DNA of 64,000 nucleotides from Streptomyces sp. JJ36 (GTDB taxonomy: Bacteria > Actinomycetota > Actinomycetes > Streptomycetales > Streptomycetaceae), in assembly GCF_021696945.1 (NCBI RefSeq), contig NZ_JACYHE010000019.1, forward strand, positions 19,956-83,955. Reading direction: 5' to 3'. Each line of letters starts with the position of its first letter. Position 1 is the stretch's first letter. The notes under the pieces were generated by a model. That model was not told the origin of the DNA and made no database searches. It saw nothing but the letters and a program-made list of their open reading frames with translations. Shown here piece by piece: positions 39,967-51,104 of the stretch. The position numbers and the translations under genes were made by a program.

Positions 39967-40806
39967 ATGGACGCGGTCGCGGCAGCCGGCGAGGCGCTCC
40001 CGGACGTGGCGGCGGACGTCGAGGCGCTCTACCGGGACGGCATCACCGCACGCGCCGACGCCTTCACCCCGCAGTGGGCCGATCGCCTCGGTGAGGACAT
40101 CGCCGGCGCCTTCCGGGAGGCCCTGGACAGGCCGGGCGGCGCCGTCGGCCGCGGACCGCACCGCTACTACGTGGAGATTTACCCGGAGCAGATCCGGGAC
40201 TTCGCCGGGCTGGCCGGCCACCCGTGGGTGCGCAGCCTGTGCCATGCGGTTCTGGGCCCCGAGTACCGCATCGTCGAACTCGGCTTCGACGTGCCGCTCC
40301 CCGGCGCCGAACGACAGCCCTGGCACCGCGACTTCCCCAGCCCCGAGGAGACCCGCACCGGACGGCGCCTGACCTCCCTGGCCTTCAACCTCACCACCGT
40401 CGACACCGAGGAGGCCATGGGCCCCTTCGAGATCGCGCCGGGCACGCAGTGGGACGACGGGCAGGACTTCGAGCACCGCATGTTCCCGCCCCGGTCCGCG
40501 TACGACCGCTACGAGAGCCGCGCGGTCCGCAAGTACCCCCGCCGCGGCGACATCTCCGCACGCTCCGCCCTGACCATCCACCGCGGCACCGCCAACCGCT
40601 CCGGCACGTCCCGCCCCGTCCTCGTCCTCGGCGTCGACGGGCCGGAGGCCACCAACGCCGAGCACCACGGCATGGCGGTCACGCGCCCGTACTGGGAGAC
40701 CCTGCCCCGGCACGTCCGCGACCACCTGGACTGCCCGGTGGTGGAGGAGCTGACCCCGCTCGTCCAGCAACACACCATCGAAGGCCTCGTCATGGGCGAC
40801 GCCTGA
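39967..40806 (+). CDS. Phytanoyl-CoA dioxygenase (PhyH) family protein
   Basis: A 279-residue Fe(II)/2-oxoglutarate oxygenase-like protein. The metal dyad HRD lies in ERQPWHRDFPSP and the distal His with the 2-oxoglutarate Arg in LTIHRGTANRSGTSRPVLVL. The segment LAFNLTTVDTEEAMGPFEIA and GTQWDD fit PhyH-family enzymes, which often hydroxylate natural products or lipids. ATG follows AGGGAGG at ideal spacing. A perfect 30-bp palindrome lies 41 nt upstream, suggesting tight repression. An EamA exporter follows 224 nt downstream, after a hairpin; the pair could be an oxidation-and-export unit, which is inference. Confidence 0.85.
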   Translation: MDAVAAAGEALPDVAADVEALYRDGITARADAFTPQWADRLGEDIAGAFREALDRPGGAVGRGPHRYYVEIYPEQIRDFAGLAGHPWVRSLCHAVLGPEYRIVELGFDVPLPGAERQPWHRDFPSPEETRTGRRLTSLAFNLTTVDTEEAMGPFEIAPGTQWDDGQDFEHRMFPPRSAYDRYESRAVRKYPRRGDISARSALTIHRGTANRSGTSRPVLVLGVDGPEATNAEHHGMAVTRPYWETLPRHVRDHLDCPVVEELTPLVQQHTIEGLVMGDA

Positions 40807-40846
40807 CCGCCACCGGGCACCGCCCGTCCCAGCGACCGGCGCACCG

Positions 40847-40872
40847 GCCAGGGCCGGGGCAGCGGCCCTGGC
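40847..40872 (+). terminator. Putative terminator after the PhyH-like gene
   Basis: GCCAGGGCC and GGCCCTGGC form a perfect 9-bp stem with an 8-nt loop, 40 nt after the stop. Confidence 0.55.
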
Positions 40873-41030
40873 GCACCGGGGCGGCCCACCCCCGGGCACC
40901 CCTCTGTCCGCTCCTGGCCCATCGTGCGCGTGACCGGCCCCGAACGTGATGTCGGATGACCGCCGGTCCCCTCCCGTCCCGACGTGTGACGGTGTGGCCG
41001 GACAGGTCGAGCGGACGGCGGGGAGGACGG

Positions 41031-42233
41031 ATGGCAGCGAGGGCACCGAAGGTCTGGACGGTGCCGGTGCAGTTCGTGCTCCTGGCCCTGTCCTGGGGCG
41101 CGAGCTTCCTGTTCATCAAGGTGGCGCTGGAGGGGCTGGCCCCAGTGCAGGTCGTGGCCGGCCGCCTGCTCGCGGGGGCGGCCGTCCTGCTGCTCCTGGC
41201 GGCCGTGACACGACGGCGACTGCCCCGGCAACCCGCCGTATGGGGGCACCTGGGCGTCGTCGCGGTCCTGCTGTGTGTGGTCCCGTTCCTGCTGTTCGCC
41301 TGGGCCGAGCAGCATGTCTCCTCGGGCCTCGCGAGCATCCTCAACGCCACCACGCCGCTGATGACCACGCTCGTCACGCTGGTGGCACTGCCCGAGGAAC
41401 GACCGGACCGTGCCCGGCTGACCGCGCTGGCCCTCGGCTTCGGCGGTGTCGTGCTGACCCTCGCCCCGTGGCGGGCGGCGGGCGGCAGCTCCGGCGCCGC
41501 TCAGGCGGCATGCCTGGCGGCGACGCTCTGCTACGGGACGGCCTTCGTCTACCTGCGCCGGTTTCTCGCCCCGCGCCGGCTCCCGGCCCTGCCGGTGGCC
41601 ACGGTGCAGGTCACCCTGGGCGCCGCACTCACTCTGCCGGTCGCACTGGGCGCAACGGGCGTACCGGAGACGCTCACGGCGCGCGTCCTCCTCAGCGTCC
41701 TGGCACTGGGCGCGGCCGGGACGGGGCTGGCATACGTGTGGAACGCCAACATCGTGGCCTGCTGGGGAGCCACCCGCGCCTCCGCGGTCACCTACCTCAC
41801 GCCAGTGGTGGGCGTGGCTCTGGGCGTGGTGGTGCTCGGTGAGGCGCCGGCCTGGCACCAGCCTGCCGGCGCGGTTGCCGTCGTCGCCGGTGTACTCCTC
41901 GGCCAGCGGGGCGGCCGCCCACCACACCGGCCGCCGACGGACCCGGTCGTCGCCGGGGCCCGGACCCGCCCCCCCACCGGTGCGCACGGCGCCCTCCGCG
42001 CCGCCACGTCCTGCCCCCGGTTCCCCGGGCGACCCGGCCGGCCCGTGGACGGGTGCTTCACTGCCGCCATCGAGGTTCTGACCCACAGTGACCCGGCTCC
42101 GCGGCGGCGCCCTGGATGCGGCGTGCGGCCAGTGACCTGGCCGGACCGAGGTGGCGTGCGCAGGCCCGGGCAGTGGGGCGACGTCGATCCGGCACCTGCG
42201 CGTCGAGGAGCTGCGGACGGGGCCCAGCCGTGA
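41031..42233 (+). CDS. EamA/DMT-family transporter with a long unconserved C-terminal tail
   Basis: A drug/metabolite transporter-type permease. The EamA repeat pair occupies residues ~5-295 with about ten helices, starting PVQFVLLALSWGASFLFIKV and ending VVAGVLLGQRGGR; the NATTPLMTTLVTL and TYLTPVVGVALGVVVLGE motifs are typical. ATG 41031 follows GGAGG. The protein is 400 residues because ~105 Pro/Arg/Gly-rich residues follow the last helix with no stop. That tail has no membrane segment and looks like read-through of noncoding DNA, so the ancestral stop may be lost or a frameshift is present. Substrate unknown. Confidence 0.82.
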   Translation: MAARAPKVWTVPVQFVLLALSWGASFLFIKVALEGLAPVQVVAGRLLAGAAVLLLLAAVTRRRLPRQPAVWGHLGVVAVLLCVVPFLLFAWAEQHVSSGLASILNATTPLMTTLVTLVALPEERPDRARLTALALGFGGVVLTLAPWRAAGGSSGAAQAACLAATLCYGTAFVYLRRFLAPRRLPALPVATVQVTLGAALTLPVALGATGVPETLTARVLLSVLALGAAGTGLAYVWNANIVACWGATRASAVTYLTPVVGVALGVVVLGEAPAWHQPAGAVAVVAGVLLGQRGGRPPHRPPTDPVVAGARTRPPTGAHGALRAATSCPRFPGRPGRPVDGCFTAAIEVLTHSDPAPRRRPGCGVRPVTWPDRGGVRRPGQWGDVDPAPARRGAADGAQP

Positions 42234-42293
42234 GGAGTCGCGACCTCACAAGCGGAGCGACGCTGCACTACCACCAATCGCCCCGAACACGCA

Positions 42294-42339
42294 GAAGCCC
42301 CTTCTCTCCCTGCCTCGCAGCAGGGAGAGAAGGGGCTTC
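42294..42339 (-). terminator. Very strong terminator after tRNA-Tyr
   Basis: A perfect 19-bp inverted repeat (first arm starting GAAGCCCCTTCTCTCCCTG) closes on an 8-nt loop and ends 7 nt from the tRNA-Tyr 3' end. It should terminate the tRNA transcript and also read-through from the EamA gene. Confidence 0.85.
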
Positions 42340-42345
42340 CTCGTG

Positions 42346-42427
42346 TGGCGGCGCTAGGATTCGAACCTAGGAAGGCTGAGCCGGCAGATTTACAGTCTGC
42401 TCCCTTTGGCCGCTCGGGCACACCGCC
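42346..42427 (-). tRNA. tRNA-Tyr (GTA)
   Basis: An 82-nt class II tRNA on the minus strand: acceptor GGCGGTG/CGCCGCC (one T-G), anticodon loop in GACTGTAAATC giving GTA, a long variable arm, T arm GGTTCGAATCC and discriminator A. The long variable arm fits bacterial tRNA-Tyr. CCA is not encoded. Confidence 0.96.
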
Positions 42428-42717
42428 TGGGGTCGCTGCGGGAAACCCGGCTCGGGGCCGCGCTCCGTGGCAACGGTGTAAACCATACCTGATGGTGGGG
42501 GGTGCTTCGCCACCCGGTTTGATCGCCGGCCCGCCGCCCCACGCGCGCCCCGCGGAGCACTGCGGGAGACGGCGTGCGGGTGATCCCGTCGCGCCCCCGA
42601 TCGGCATAGGCTTGCGGGCGCGGACGGCGCCAGCCGGGCCGCGGGGGCGGTCGGCGACGGCGACCGCCGGAAGCTCAACCCTCCCTGACGGATCTACGCA
42701 CGAGGAGCCAACCCACC

Positions 42718-43206
42718 ATGGCCGACTCCAGTTTCGACATCGTCTCGAAGGTCGAGCGGCAGGAGGTCGACAACGCGCTCAACCAGGCCGCGAAGGAGAT
42801 CTCGCAGCGCTACGACTTCAAGGGCGTGGGGGCCTCGATCGGCTGGTCCGGCGAGAAGATCGAGATCCGGGCCAACGCCGAGGAGCGGGTGCGGGCCGTA
42901 CTCGACATCTTCCAGTCCAAGCTGGTCAAGCGCGGGATCTCGCTGAAGGCGCTGGACGTCGGCGAGCCGCAGTCCTCCGGCAAGGAGTACAAGCTCTTCG
43001 CCTCCCTCCAGGAGGGCATCTCGCAGGACAACGCGAAGAAGGTCGCCAAGGTCATCCGGGACGAGGGTCCCAAGGGCGTGAAGGCCCAGGTCCAGGGCGA
43101 CGAGCTGCGGGTGTCCTCGAAGAGCCGGGACGCGCTGCAGGAGGTCATCTCCCTGCTGAAGGGCAAGGACTTCGACTTCGCGATGCAGTTCGTGAACTAC
43201 CGCTGA
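42718..43206 (+). CDS. YajQ family nucleotide-binding protein
   Basis: A 162-residue UPF0234/YajQ protein: [40 protein letters not shown] and the C-terminal [20 protein letters not shown]. The family has two tandem ferredoxin-like folds; members bind nucleotides, cyclic di-GMP in Xanthomonas, and some act in RNA or phage biology. Which applies here is unknown. ATG follows GAGGAG. TAGGCT (42607-42612) may be the -10 box. A strong hairpin follows. Confidence 0.93.
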   Translation: MADSSFDIVSKVERQEVDNALNQAAKEISQRYDFKGVGASIGWSGEKIEIRANAEERVRAVLDIFQSKLVKRGISLKALDVGEPQSSGKEYKLFASLQEGISQDNAKKVAKVIRDEGPKGVKAQVQGDELRVSSKSRDALQEVISLLKGKDFDFAMQFVNYR

Positions 43207-43279
43207 ACCTCGTCTCCAGCATGGGGCGAGCGGGGGCCCGGCAGCAGTTCTCCCCCGGCCCGTGACCGGCGAGGCCGTC

Positions 43280-43312
43280 GGCGCCCGGCACCTCCTCGGA
43301 GGACCGGGCGCC
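43280..43312 (+). terminator. Terminator after yajQ
   Basis: GGCGCCCGG (43280-43288) pairs with CCGGGCGCC (43304-43312) and an inner CCTC/GAGG stem extends it; the hairpin starts 74 nt after the stop. Confidence 0.7.
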
Positions 43313-43430
43313 GGCGCGTTCCGCGCCGTGGCCGCGGGCGTCCGGCGGGTGACGGACGGGGTCCGGTCAAGACACACCGCGTTCGTGCAGGCGTACCGTT
43401 CTGAGGGTCGAGTTCAGAACGGAGCGCAGT

Positions 43431-43622
43431 ACGCCCGAGCACAGCGACAGCCACATCGGCACGCGCCTGCGCGAGGTGCGCAAGCGCCGCGACATGACCC
43501 AGCGCGACCTCGCTCACGCCACCGGCGTCTCCCTCTCCCCCGTCCGCGGCGAGCTGTACCGGCTGCTGTGCGTCGGTGCGGCCGCCTCCTGGCCGCACCT
43601 GCCCGACGTGGAGGCTTACGGC
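43431..43622 (+). pseudogene. Relic of an XRE-family HTH regulator
   Basis: One frame reads STPEHSDSHIGTRLREVRKR, then RDMTQRDLAHATGVSLSPVR, an obvious HTH_3/XRE domain. After that the sequence jumps to GELYRLLCVGAAASWPHLPD and no normal regulator body follows; the frame then runs on as low-complexity sequence. No credible start codon with a ribosome site precedes it. It appears to be a regulator that lost most of its body by internal deletion. The remaining 43207-43757 contains only this relic and the yajQ terminator. Confidence 0.6.
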
Positions 43623-43757
43623 TCATCCCCGCCGAGGAAAGGAGCCCGGCGGAGGGGCGGAGCACCACCGACCCCGGAGGAGAAGCGGCCCGCAGGGCGC
43701 GGCCGGCGTTGGGCACGCGGGCTCGCCGCCGCGGGCGGCTCGGCGCCCGCGCGGCCG

Positions 43758-44162
43758 TTACCAGCGGTAGGCGGGGTAGGCGGCCGGGGAGTCGCTGGGG
43801 ACGATCTCGCGGCCCAGCGGCATCAGGGAGACGGGCACCATCTTGAAGTGGGCGATCCCGAACGGGATGCCGATGAGCGTGACGCAGAAGGCGATGCCCG
43901 CGGTGATGTGGCCGAGCGCCAGCCAGATGCCGGCGACGATCAGCCAGATCACGTTCCCCACCCCGGAGGCGGCACCCGCGTCGCCGCGCTGCCGCACGGT
44001 CTGCCCGAAGGGCCAGAGGGCGTAGGCGGCGATCCGGAAGCACGCGATGCCGAAGGGGATGGTGATGATCAGGATGAAGCAGATGATCCCCGCGACCACG
44101 TAGCCGAGGGCCATCCAGAGGCCGGAGAGCACCAGCCATACGACGTTGAGCAGAGTCCTCAC
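43758..44162 (-). CDS. YccF domain membrane protein
   Basis: A 134-residue inner-membrane protein made of two YccF units: [20 protein letters not shown], then [21 protein letters not shown], repeated as [20 protein letters not shown] and [20 protein letters not shown]. About four membrane helices are expected. Function is unknown. Its GTG start overlaps the htpX stop (GTGA), so the two are translated together and may share a role in membrane quality control; that is inference. Confidence 0.88.
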   Translation of the reverse strand: MRTLLNVVWLVLSGLWMALGYVVAGIICFILIITIPFGIACFRIAAYALWPFGQTVRQRGDAGAASGVGNVIWLIVAGIWLALGHITAGIAFCVTLIGIPFGIAHFKMVPVSLMPLGREIVPSDSPAAYPAYRW

Positions 44163-45022
44163 GAGCGTTCGCCTGCCATCCGTTCGAGTCGTGCGATGCG
44201 TTCCCTCATGGGCGGGTGCGTCGAGAAGAGCTTGGACATGCCCGCACCGGGCCGGAAGGGGTTGGCGATCATCAGGTGGCTCGCCGTCTCCAGCCGGGGC
44301 TCGGGAGGCAGCGGGAGCTGTTTGGTGCCCGCTTCCAGTTTGCGCAGGGCGGAGGCGAGCGCCAGCGGGTCGCCGGTGAGCCGGGAGCCGGAGGCGTCGG
44401 CCTCGTACTCCCGGGCGCGGCTGACGCCGAGCTGGATGAGCGAGGCCGCCAGCGGGCCGAGCAGCAGGATCAGCAGCATGCCGAGGAGCCCGGGCCCCTC
44501 ATCGTCGTCGGAGCGGCCGAACGGGATCAGCCAGGCGAAGTTCACCAGGAAGAGGACGACCGAGGCGAGCGCGCCGGCGACCGAGGAGATCAGGATGTCG
44601 CGGTTGTAGACATGGCTCAGCTCGTGCCCGAGGACGCCGCGCAGCTCCCGCTCGTCGAGGATGCGCAGGATGCCGTCGGTGCAGCACACCGCGGCGTTAC
44701 GCGGGTTCCGCCCGGTGGCGAAGGCGTTCGGTGCCTGGGTGGGCGAGAGGTAGAGCCGTGGCATGGGCTGGCGGGCGGCCGTGGAGAGCTCCCGCACGAT
44801 GCGGTAGAGCCGTGGCGCCTCGAACTCGCTGACCGGGCGCGCACGCATGGCGCGCAGGGCGAGCTTGTCGCTGTTCCAGTAGGCGTACGCGTTGGTGCCG
44901 AGCGCGATGACGACGGCGAGGAGCAGGCCCGTACGGCCGAAGAAGCTGCCGATGGCGATGATGAGGGCGGACAGTCCCCCGAGGAGCAGGGCCGTCCTCA
45001 GCCCGTTGTGCCGGCGGTGCAC
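44159..45022 (-). CDS. htpX: Protease HtpX homologue
   Basis: HtpX (287 aa), a membrane zinc endopeptidase that degrades damaged membrane proteins. Two N-terminal helices ([14 protein letters not shown] and [16 protein letters not shown]) precede the zinc motif [14 protein letters not shown]; two more helices (~150-205) follow, then the third zinc ligand region [17 protein letters not shown]. It starts with GTG and its stop overlaps the YccF-domain gene. It converges from the nuo side of the map, separated by a hairpin from nuoN. Confidence 0.93.
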   Translation of the reverse strand: MHRRHNGLRTALLLGGLSALIIAIGSFFGRTGLLLAVVIALGTNAYAYWNSDKLALRAMRARPVSEFEAPRLYRIVRELSTAARQPMPRLYLSPTQAPNAFATGRNPRNAAVCCTDGILRILDERELRGVLGHELSHVYNRDILISSVAGALASVVLFLVNFAWLIPFGRSDDDEGPGLLGMLLILLLGPLAASLIQLGVSRAREYEADASGSRLTGDPLALASALRKLEAGTKQLPLPPEPRLETASHLMIANPFRPGAGMSKLFSTHPPMRERIARLERMAGERS

Positions 45023-45128
45023 AGTGCGCCCTCCAGATGGTGCAGCAGGGGAACCCTGAGCCAGGTGGCAGTTCCACCTTCCAGTGGACCCTCACGTACC
45101 GGTCAACGCCAGACGGGCTGCGCCAGTT

Positions 45129-45159
45129 CCCGGACGGCCGGTGGCGGCGGCCGTCCGGG
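45129..45159 (-). terminator. Terminator of the nuo operon
   Basis: CCCGGACGGCC (45129-45139) pairs perfectly with 45149-45159 over 11 bp with a 9-nt loop, 12 nt after the nuoN stop. Confidence 0.7.
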
Positions 45160-45170
45160 GCGGGGACGGG

Positions 45171-46982
45171 CTAGAAGAGGGTCGCGGAGAGCAGCCGGAG
45201 GACGAGTTGGGGGGCGCCGGAAAGGACGAGCGCGGCCGCGCAGGTCAGGGCGGTGACGAGGGTGAGCGGTGCCGCGAACGTGCCGCGGTGAGGGGTCGGC
45301 GCCGCGGCGGCGGGCCCCTCGGGGGCGGGCGCCGGTGCCGCGACCGAGGCGGCCCGGCCGGCCCCGGCGGCGGCCGGTGCGGGCTGCGTTTCCGGGCCCG
45401 GCGCGGGCCGTGCGGCCGGCTCTCCGGGCTGCCCGGTACGGTCGGGCTCCCCCGCCTCACCGGCACGGTCCCGCTTGGCCGGCTCTCCGGGCTGCCCGGT
45501 ACGGCCCGGCTCCCCGGCGGCGCCCGGCTTCCCCGCGGGCACCGCAGCCTCCGCGCCGTCCGGTGCCCGGAAGAGCAGCGCCGTCCACTGGAGGTAGTAG
45601 TAGAGCGCGATCACCACGTTCACCGCCGTCACCACGGCCAGCCACCCGAGGTCCGCGTCCACCGCGGTACGGAAGACGGCGACCTTGGCGAAGAGGCCGA
45701 TGATCCCGGGCGGCAGCCCGGCGAGGCAGAGCAGGAAGAAGCCGAGCGCCAGTGCGGCGAACGGGTGACGGCGGTGCAGCCCGCGCTGGTCCGCCAGCCG
45801 CAGCGCGGGGCGCTCCCGGCCGAGCTGGGCGACGACGGCGAAGGCGCCGAGATTCACGATGCCGTACATCACGGTGTAGGCGAGGGTGGCCCCGATCGCC
45901 CCGCTCGGGTCGTCGCCGAGGCCGGCCGCGGCGAGCGGCACCAGCAGGTAGCCCGCCTGGCCGACGGAGGACCAGGCCAGCAGGCGTACGGCGCTGTGGG
46001 CGCGGTCCGGCCGCTGGCGGAGGGCGGCGACGTTGCCGCCGGTCATGGTGAGCGCGGCCAGCACCGCGAGCGCCGGGCCCCAGATGTGGTCGTAGGCGGG
46101 GAAGGCGAGGACGGTCACCAGGATCAGCCCGCCGAGGCCGGCCGCCTTCCCGACCACGGAGAGGTACGCGGCCACCGGCAGCGGCGCACCGGCGTAGGTG
46201 TCGGGCACCCAGAAGTGGAACGGCACCGCGGCGGTCTTGAAGGCGAAGCCGACCAGGGTGAGGACGACCCCGGCGGCGGTGAGCGTGGCCAGCCGGGAGT
46301 CCGCGGCGGGCAGCCGTTCGCCGAGCACGCTCAGGTGCAGCGAGCCGGTGGCGGCGTAGACGAAGCTGACGCCGAGCAGCATCACGGCGGTCGCGGTGAC
46401 CGAGGAGAGGAAGAACTTGAGCGCGGCCTCGGAGGAGCGCTTGTCGTCGCGGCGCATCCCGGCCAGCGCGAAGGCGGGCAGCGAGGTGACCTCCAGGGCG
46501 ATGACCAGTGTGGCCAGGTCCCGGGCGGCGGGCAGCAGGGCGGCGCCGGCGGCGGAGGAGAGCAGCAGGAACCAGTACTCCCCCGCGGGGAGCCGCTCCT
46601 CCCGTACGGCGGGCAGCGACAGCAGGGCGACGAGCAGCGCGCCACCCAGCACCAGCCCTTGGACGACCAGCGCGAAGGGGTCGGCGACGTAGCTGCACAC
46701 CGCGGGGTCGGCGGTGAGGCAGAAGGTGCTGCGGTCGCCGTCCAGCGCGGGGAGGAGGGCGAGCCCGGCGGCGAGCAGGCCGGTCACCGCGAAGGCGCCG
46801 AGCAGCGGCTTGCGGGAGGCCGGCAGGAAGAGGTCGGCGACGAGTACGGCGAGGCCGGCGACGGCCGCCAGGGTGGGCGGGGCGATGGCGAGCCAGTCGA
46901 CGGACTGCACCAGCGCGCCGGCCGGGGTGTCGGCCGCGCCCTGCTGGACGGCGGTCGCGGCGGTCGCGGAGGCGGCGGTCAT
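45171..46982 (-). CDS. nuoN: NADH-quinone oxidoreductase subunit N (with repeat-rich insert)
   Basis: NuoN (603 aa), an antiporter-like proton-pumping membrane subunit. The conserved Glu lies in LVIALEVTSLPAFALAGMRR and key Lys residues in LTLVGFAFKTAAVPFHFWVP. A hydrophilic collagen-like insert of ~85 residues (GEPGRTGQPGEPAKRDRAGE and more) separates the last membrane helix from the rest; ordinary NuoN lacks it. The insert carries a 63-bp period DNA duplication (45414-45504). The ATG at 46982 overlaps the nuoM stop (ATGA). Last gene of the operon. Confidence 0.93.
   Translation of the reverse strand: MTAASATAATAVQQGAADTPAGALVQSVDWLAIAPPTLAAVAGLAVLVADLFLPASRKPLLGAFAVTGLLAAGLALLPALDGDRSTFCLTADPAVCSYVADPFALVVQGLVLGGALLVALLSLPAVREERLPAGEYWFLLLSSAAGAALLPAARDLATLVIALEVTSLPAFALAGMRRDDKRSSEAALKFFLSSVTATAVMLLGVSFVYAATGSLHLSVLGERLPAADSRLATLTAAGVVLTLVGFAFKTAAVPFHFWVPDTYAGAPLPVAAYLSVVGKAAGLGGLILVTVLAFPAYDHIWGPALAVLAALTMTGGNVAALRQRPDRAHSAVRLLAWSSVGQAGYLLVPLAAAGLGDDPSGAIGATLAYTVMYGIVNLGAFAVVAQLGRERPALRLADQRGLHRRHPFAALALGFFLLCLAGLPPGIIGLFAKVAVFRTAVDADLGWLAVVTAVNVVIALYYYLQWTALLFRAPDGAEAAVPAGKPGAAGEPGRTGQPGEPAKRDRAGEAGEPDRTGQPGEPAARPAPGPETQPAPAAAGAGRAASVAAPAPAPEGPAAAAPTPHRGTFAAPLTLVTALTCAAALVLSGAPQLVLRLLSATLF
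45414..45504 (-). repeat. Direct repeat within nuoN (28-bp copies, 63-bp period)
   Basis: An identical 28-bp segment occurs at 45414-45441 and 45477-45504 and encodes the RTGQPGEPA part of the collagen-like insert. The 63-bp period equals 21 codons, so it preserves the frame. Confidence 0.85.
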
Positions 46983-48565
46983 GGGGTCGCTCCTGGCAGG
47001 AGGTGCTGCACGGCGGGGTCGGTGAGGGAGAGGAGGACCGCGGGCCAGAGCCCGGCGAGAACGGTGAGCACGGCCAGCGGCGTCCAGGCGGTGAACTCGT
47101 ACGTCCGTACGTCGGGGAGGGCGACGGGGAGGGCCTCCGGGTGCTCCGCGGGGTCGCCCATGCACACCCGGCGCACCACGAGCAGCAGGTAACCGGCGGT
47201 GAGCAGGGTGCCGAAGGCGCCGGCGGCCATGCAGACGAGGAAGGCGGGGCGGTTCAGTCCGGGGGCCGGGTCGAAGGCGCCGAGCAGGGCGAGCATCTCT
47301 CCCCAGAACCCGGCGAGCCCGGGCAGCCCGAGGGAGGCGACGGCGCCGAAGGCGAGCAGCCCGCCGAAGCGGGGGGCGCGGCCGTAGAGCGCGGCGCCGG
47401 TGCGGCCGGCCAGGGCGTCCAGCTCGGTGGTGCCGGTGCGGTCCTTGAGGGCGCCGACGAGGAAGAAGAGCAGGCCGGTGATGAGACCGTGCGCGATGTT
47501 GGCGAAGAGCGCGCCGTTGACCCCGGTGGGGGTCAGGGAGGCGATGCCGAGCAGCACGAAGCCCATGTGGCCGACGGAGGAGTAGGCGATGAGGCGCTTG
47601 AGGTCGCCGCCGGCGCCGCGCCGGGCGAGGGCCAGGCAGGCGAGGGAGCCGTAGACGATGCCGGCGGCGGCGAAGGCCGCCAGGTAGGGGGCGAAGGTGG
47701 CCATGCCGTCCGGGGCGGCCGGGAGCAGGATGCGGACGAAGCCGTAGGTGCCCATCTTCAGCAGCACCCCCGCGAGCAGCACGGAGCCGACGGTGGGGGC
47801 GGCGGTGTGGGCGTCGGGGAGCCAGCTGTGCAGCGGCCACATCGGGGTCTTGACGGCCAGTCCGATGCCGATGGCGAGCACGGCGAGGAGTTGCGGGGTG
47901 TGGCCGAGGTCCCGTCCGTTGTCGGTGGCGAGTGCGAGCATGTCGAAGGTGCCGCCCTCGATGCCGAGGACCAGGAGGCCGAGCAGCATCACGACGGAGC
48001 CGAGCAGGGTGTAGAGGATGAACTTCCAGGCGGCGGGCCCGCGTCCGTCGCCGCCCCAGCGGGCGATGAGGAAGTACATCGGGATGAGGACGGTCTCGAA
48101 GGCGAGGAAGAAGAGCAGCAGGTCGAGCACGGCGAAGGTGGCGAGGGTGCCGAACTCGAGCAGCAGGAGCAGGGCGACGAAGGCCGCGGGGGACGGGCCC
48201 GCGGGCGTCCGGAAGTAGGCGTGCAGGGCGCAGAGGAAGGTGAGCAGTGCGGTGAGCACCAGCAGCGGCAGGGAGATGCCGTCGATGCCGAGGTGGAGCC
48301 GGATGTCCAGGGCCGGGATCCAGGCGAGGTCCGTCTCGGCCTGGATACGCGCGGGCTGACCGTGGTCGAAGCCGGCGGCGAGCAGCAGCGTCCCGGCGAG
48401 GACGGCGCCGGTGACGGTGACGCCGTGCCGCAGCACGGCCTGGTCCGGGCCGCTGCCGCGCAGGCCGGGGGGCGCGGGGAGCAGGGCGGCGCCCGCGCCG
48501 AGCAGCGGCAGCGCGACGACGACGGCCAGCAGCAGGCCCAGCGCGGTGTCGTTGAGGGGCAGCAC
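46979..48565 (-). CDS. nuoM: NADH-quinone oxidoreductase subunit M
   Basis: NuoM (528 aa), a second antiporter-like subunit. The channel Glu is in FFLAFETVLIPMYFLIARWG, Lys in AVKTPMWPLHSWLPDAHTAA, and the discontinuous-helix motif VGSVLLAGVLLKMGTYGFVR is intact. About 14 helices are expected. It starts with GTG 2 nt after the nuoL stop and overlaps nuoN by four bases. No repeat insert is visible here, unlike NuoL and NuoN. Confidence 0.95.
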   Translation of the reverse strand: MLPLNDTALGLLLAVVVALPLLGAGAALLPAPPGLRGSGPDQAVLRHGVTVTGAVLAGTLLLAAGFDHGQPARIQAETDLAWIPALDIRLHLGIDGISLPLLVLTALLTFLCALHAYFRTPAGPSPAAFVALLLLLEFGTLATFAVLDLLLFFLAFETVLIPMYFLIARWGGDGRGPAAWKFILYTLLGSVVMLLGLLVLGIEGGTFDMLALATDNGRDLGHTPQLLAVLAIGIGLAVKTPMWPLHSWLPDAHTAAPTVGSVLLAGVLLKMGTYGFVRILLPAAPDGMATFAPYLAAFAAAGIVYGSLACLALARRGAGGDLKRLIAYSSVGHMGFVLLGIASLTPTGVNGALFANIAHGLITGLLFFLVGALKDRTGTTELDALAGRTGAALYGRAPRFGGLLAFGAVASLGLPGLAGFWGEMLALLGAFDPAPGLNRPAFLVCMAAGAFGTLLTAGYLLLVVRRVCMGDPAEHPEALPVALPDVRTYEFTAWTPLAVLTVLAGLWPAVLLSLTDPAVQHLLPGATP

Positions 48566-48567
48566 GG

Positions 48568-50660
<2,093 letters not shown>

Positions 50661-50664
<4 letters not shown>

Positions 50665-51104
50665 GCGGTCTGCCTCCCGGCGGTGCCCGGTGTGCCCGCG
50701 GTGCCGGCGGTCTCCGCGCCGTCGCCGGCGGCGGTCCCGGCGGCGGGCCGGTCCGCGGCGGCGGCCTCGGCCGTGGCGGCCTCCGCGTCGGCCCGGGCGC
50801 TCTCCCTCAGGTCGCGCAGCCGGTCGAGGGCGGAGCTGCCGCGGTTGCGGTAGACGAGCAGGACGATGGCGAGGCCGATGCCGATCTCGGCGGCGGCGAG
50901 GGCGATGGTGAACAGGGTGAGCGCCTGGCCGGCGTGCAGGGTGTCGCGGAGCCAGACGTCGAAGGCGACGAGGTTGAGGTTGACGGCGTTGAGCATCAGC
51001 TCGACCGACATCAGCACCAGGATGGCGTTGCGGCGGGCGAGCACGCCGTAGAGGCCGGTGCAGAAGAGCAGCACGGCGAGGACGGCGGGGTAGGCGAGAT
51101 GCAT
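50661..51104 (-). CDS. nuoK: NADH-quinone oxidoreductase subunit K (with extended tail)
   Basis: NuoK (147 aa) has the usual three helices with two conserved Glu: [20 protein letters not shown] and [18 protein letters not shown]. The core ends near residue 95; a further ~50 residues are Ala/Asp/Gly-rich and probably disordered, making it longer than the usual ~100. Its ATG overlaps the nuoJ stop by one base. Confidence 0.95.

Noticed and set aside
40509..42086. A 525-codon minus-strand frame opposite the EamA gene
   Set aside because: Gln/Gly/Arg-rich without membrane helices or motifs; the plus strand has a good EamA protein and ribosome site.
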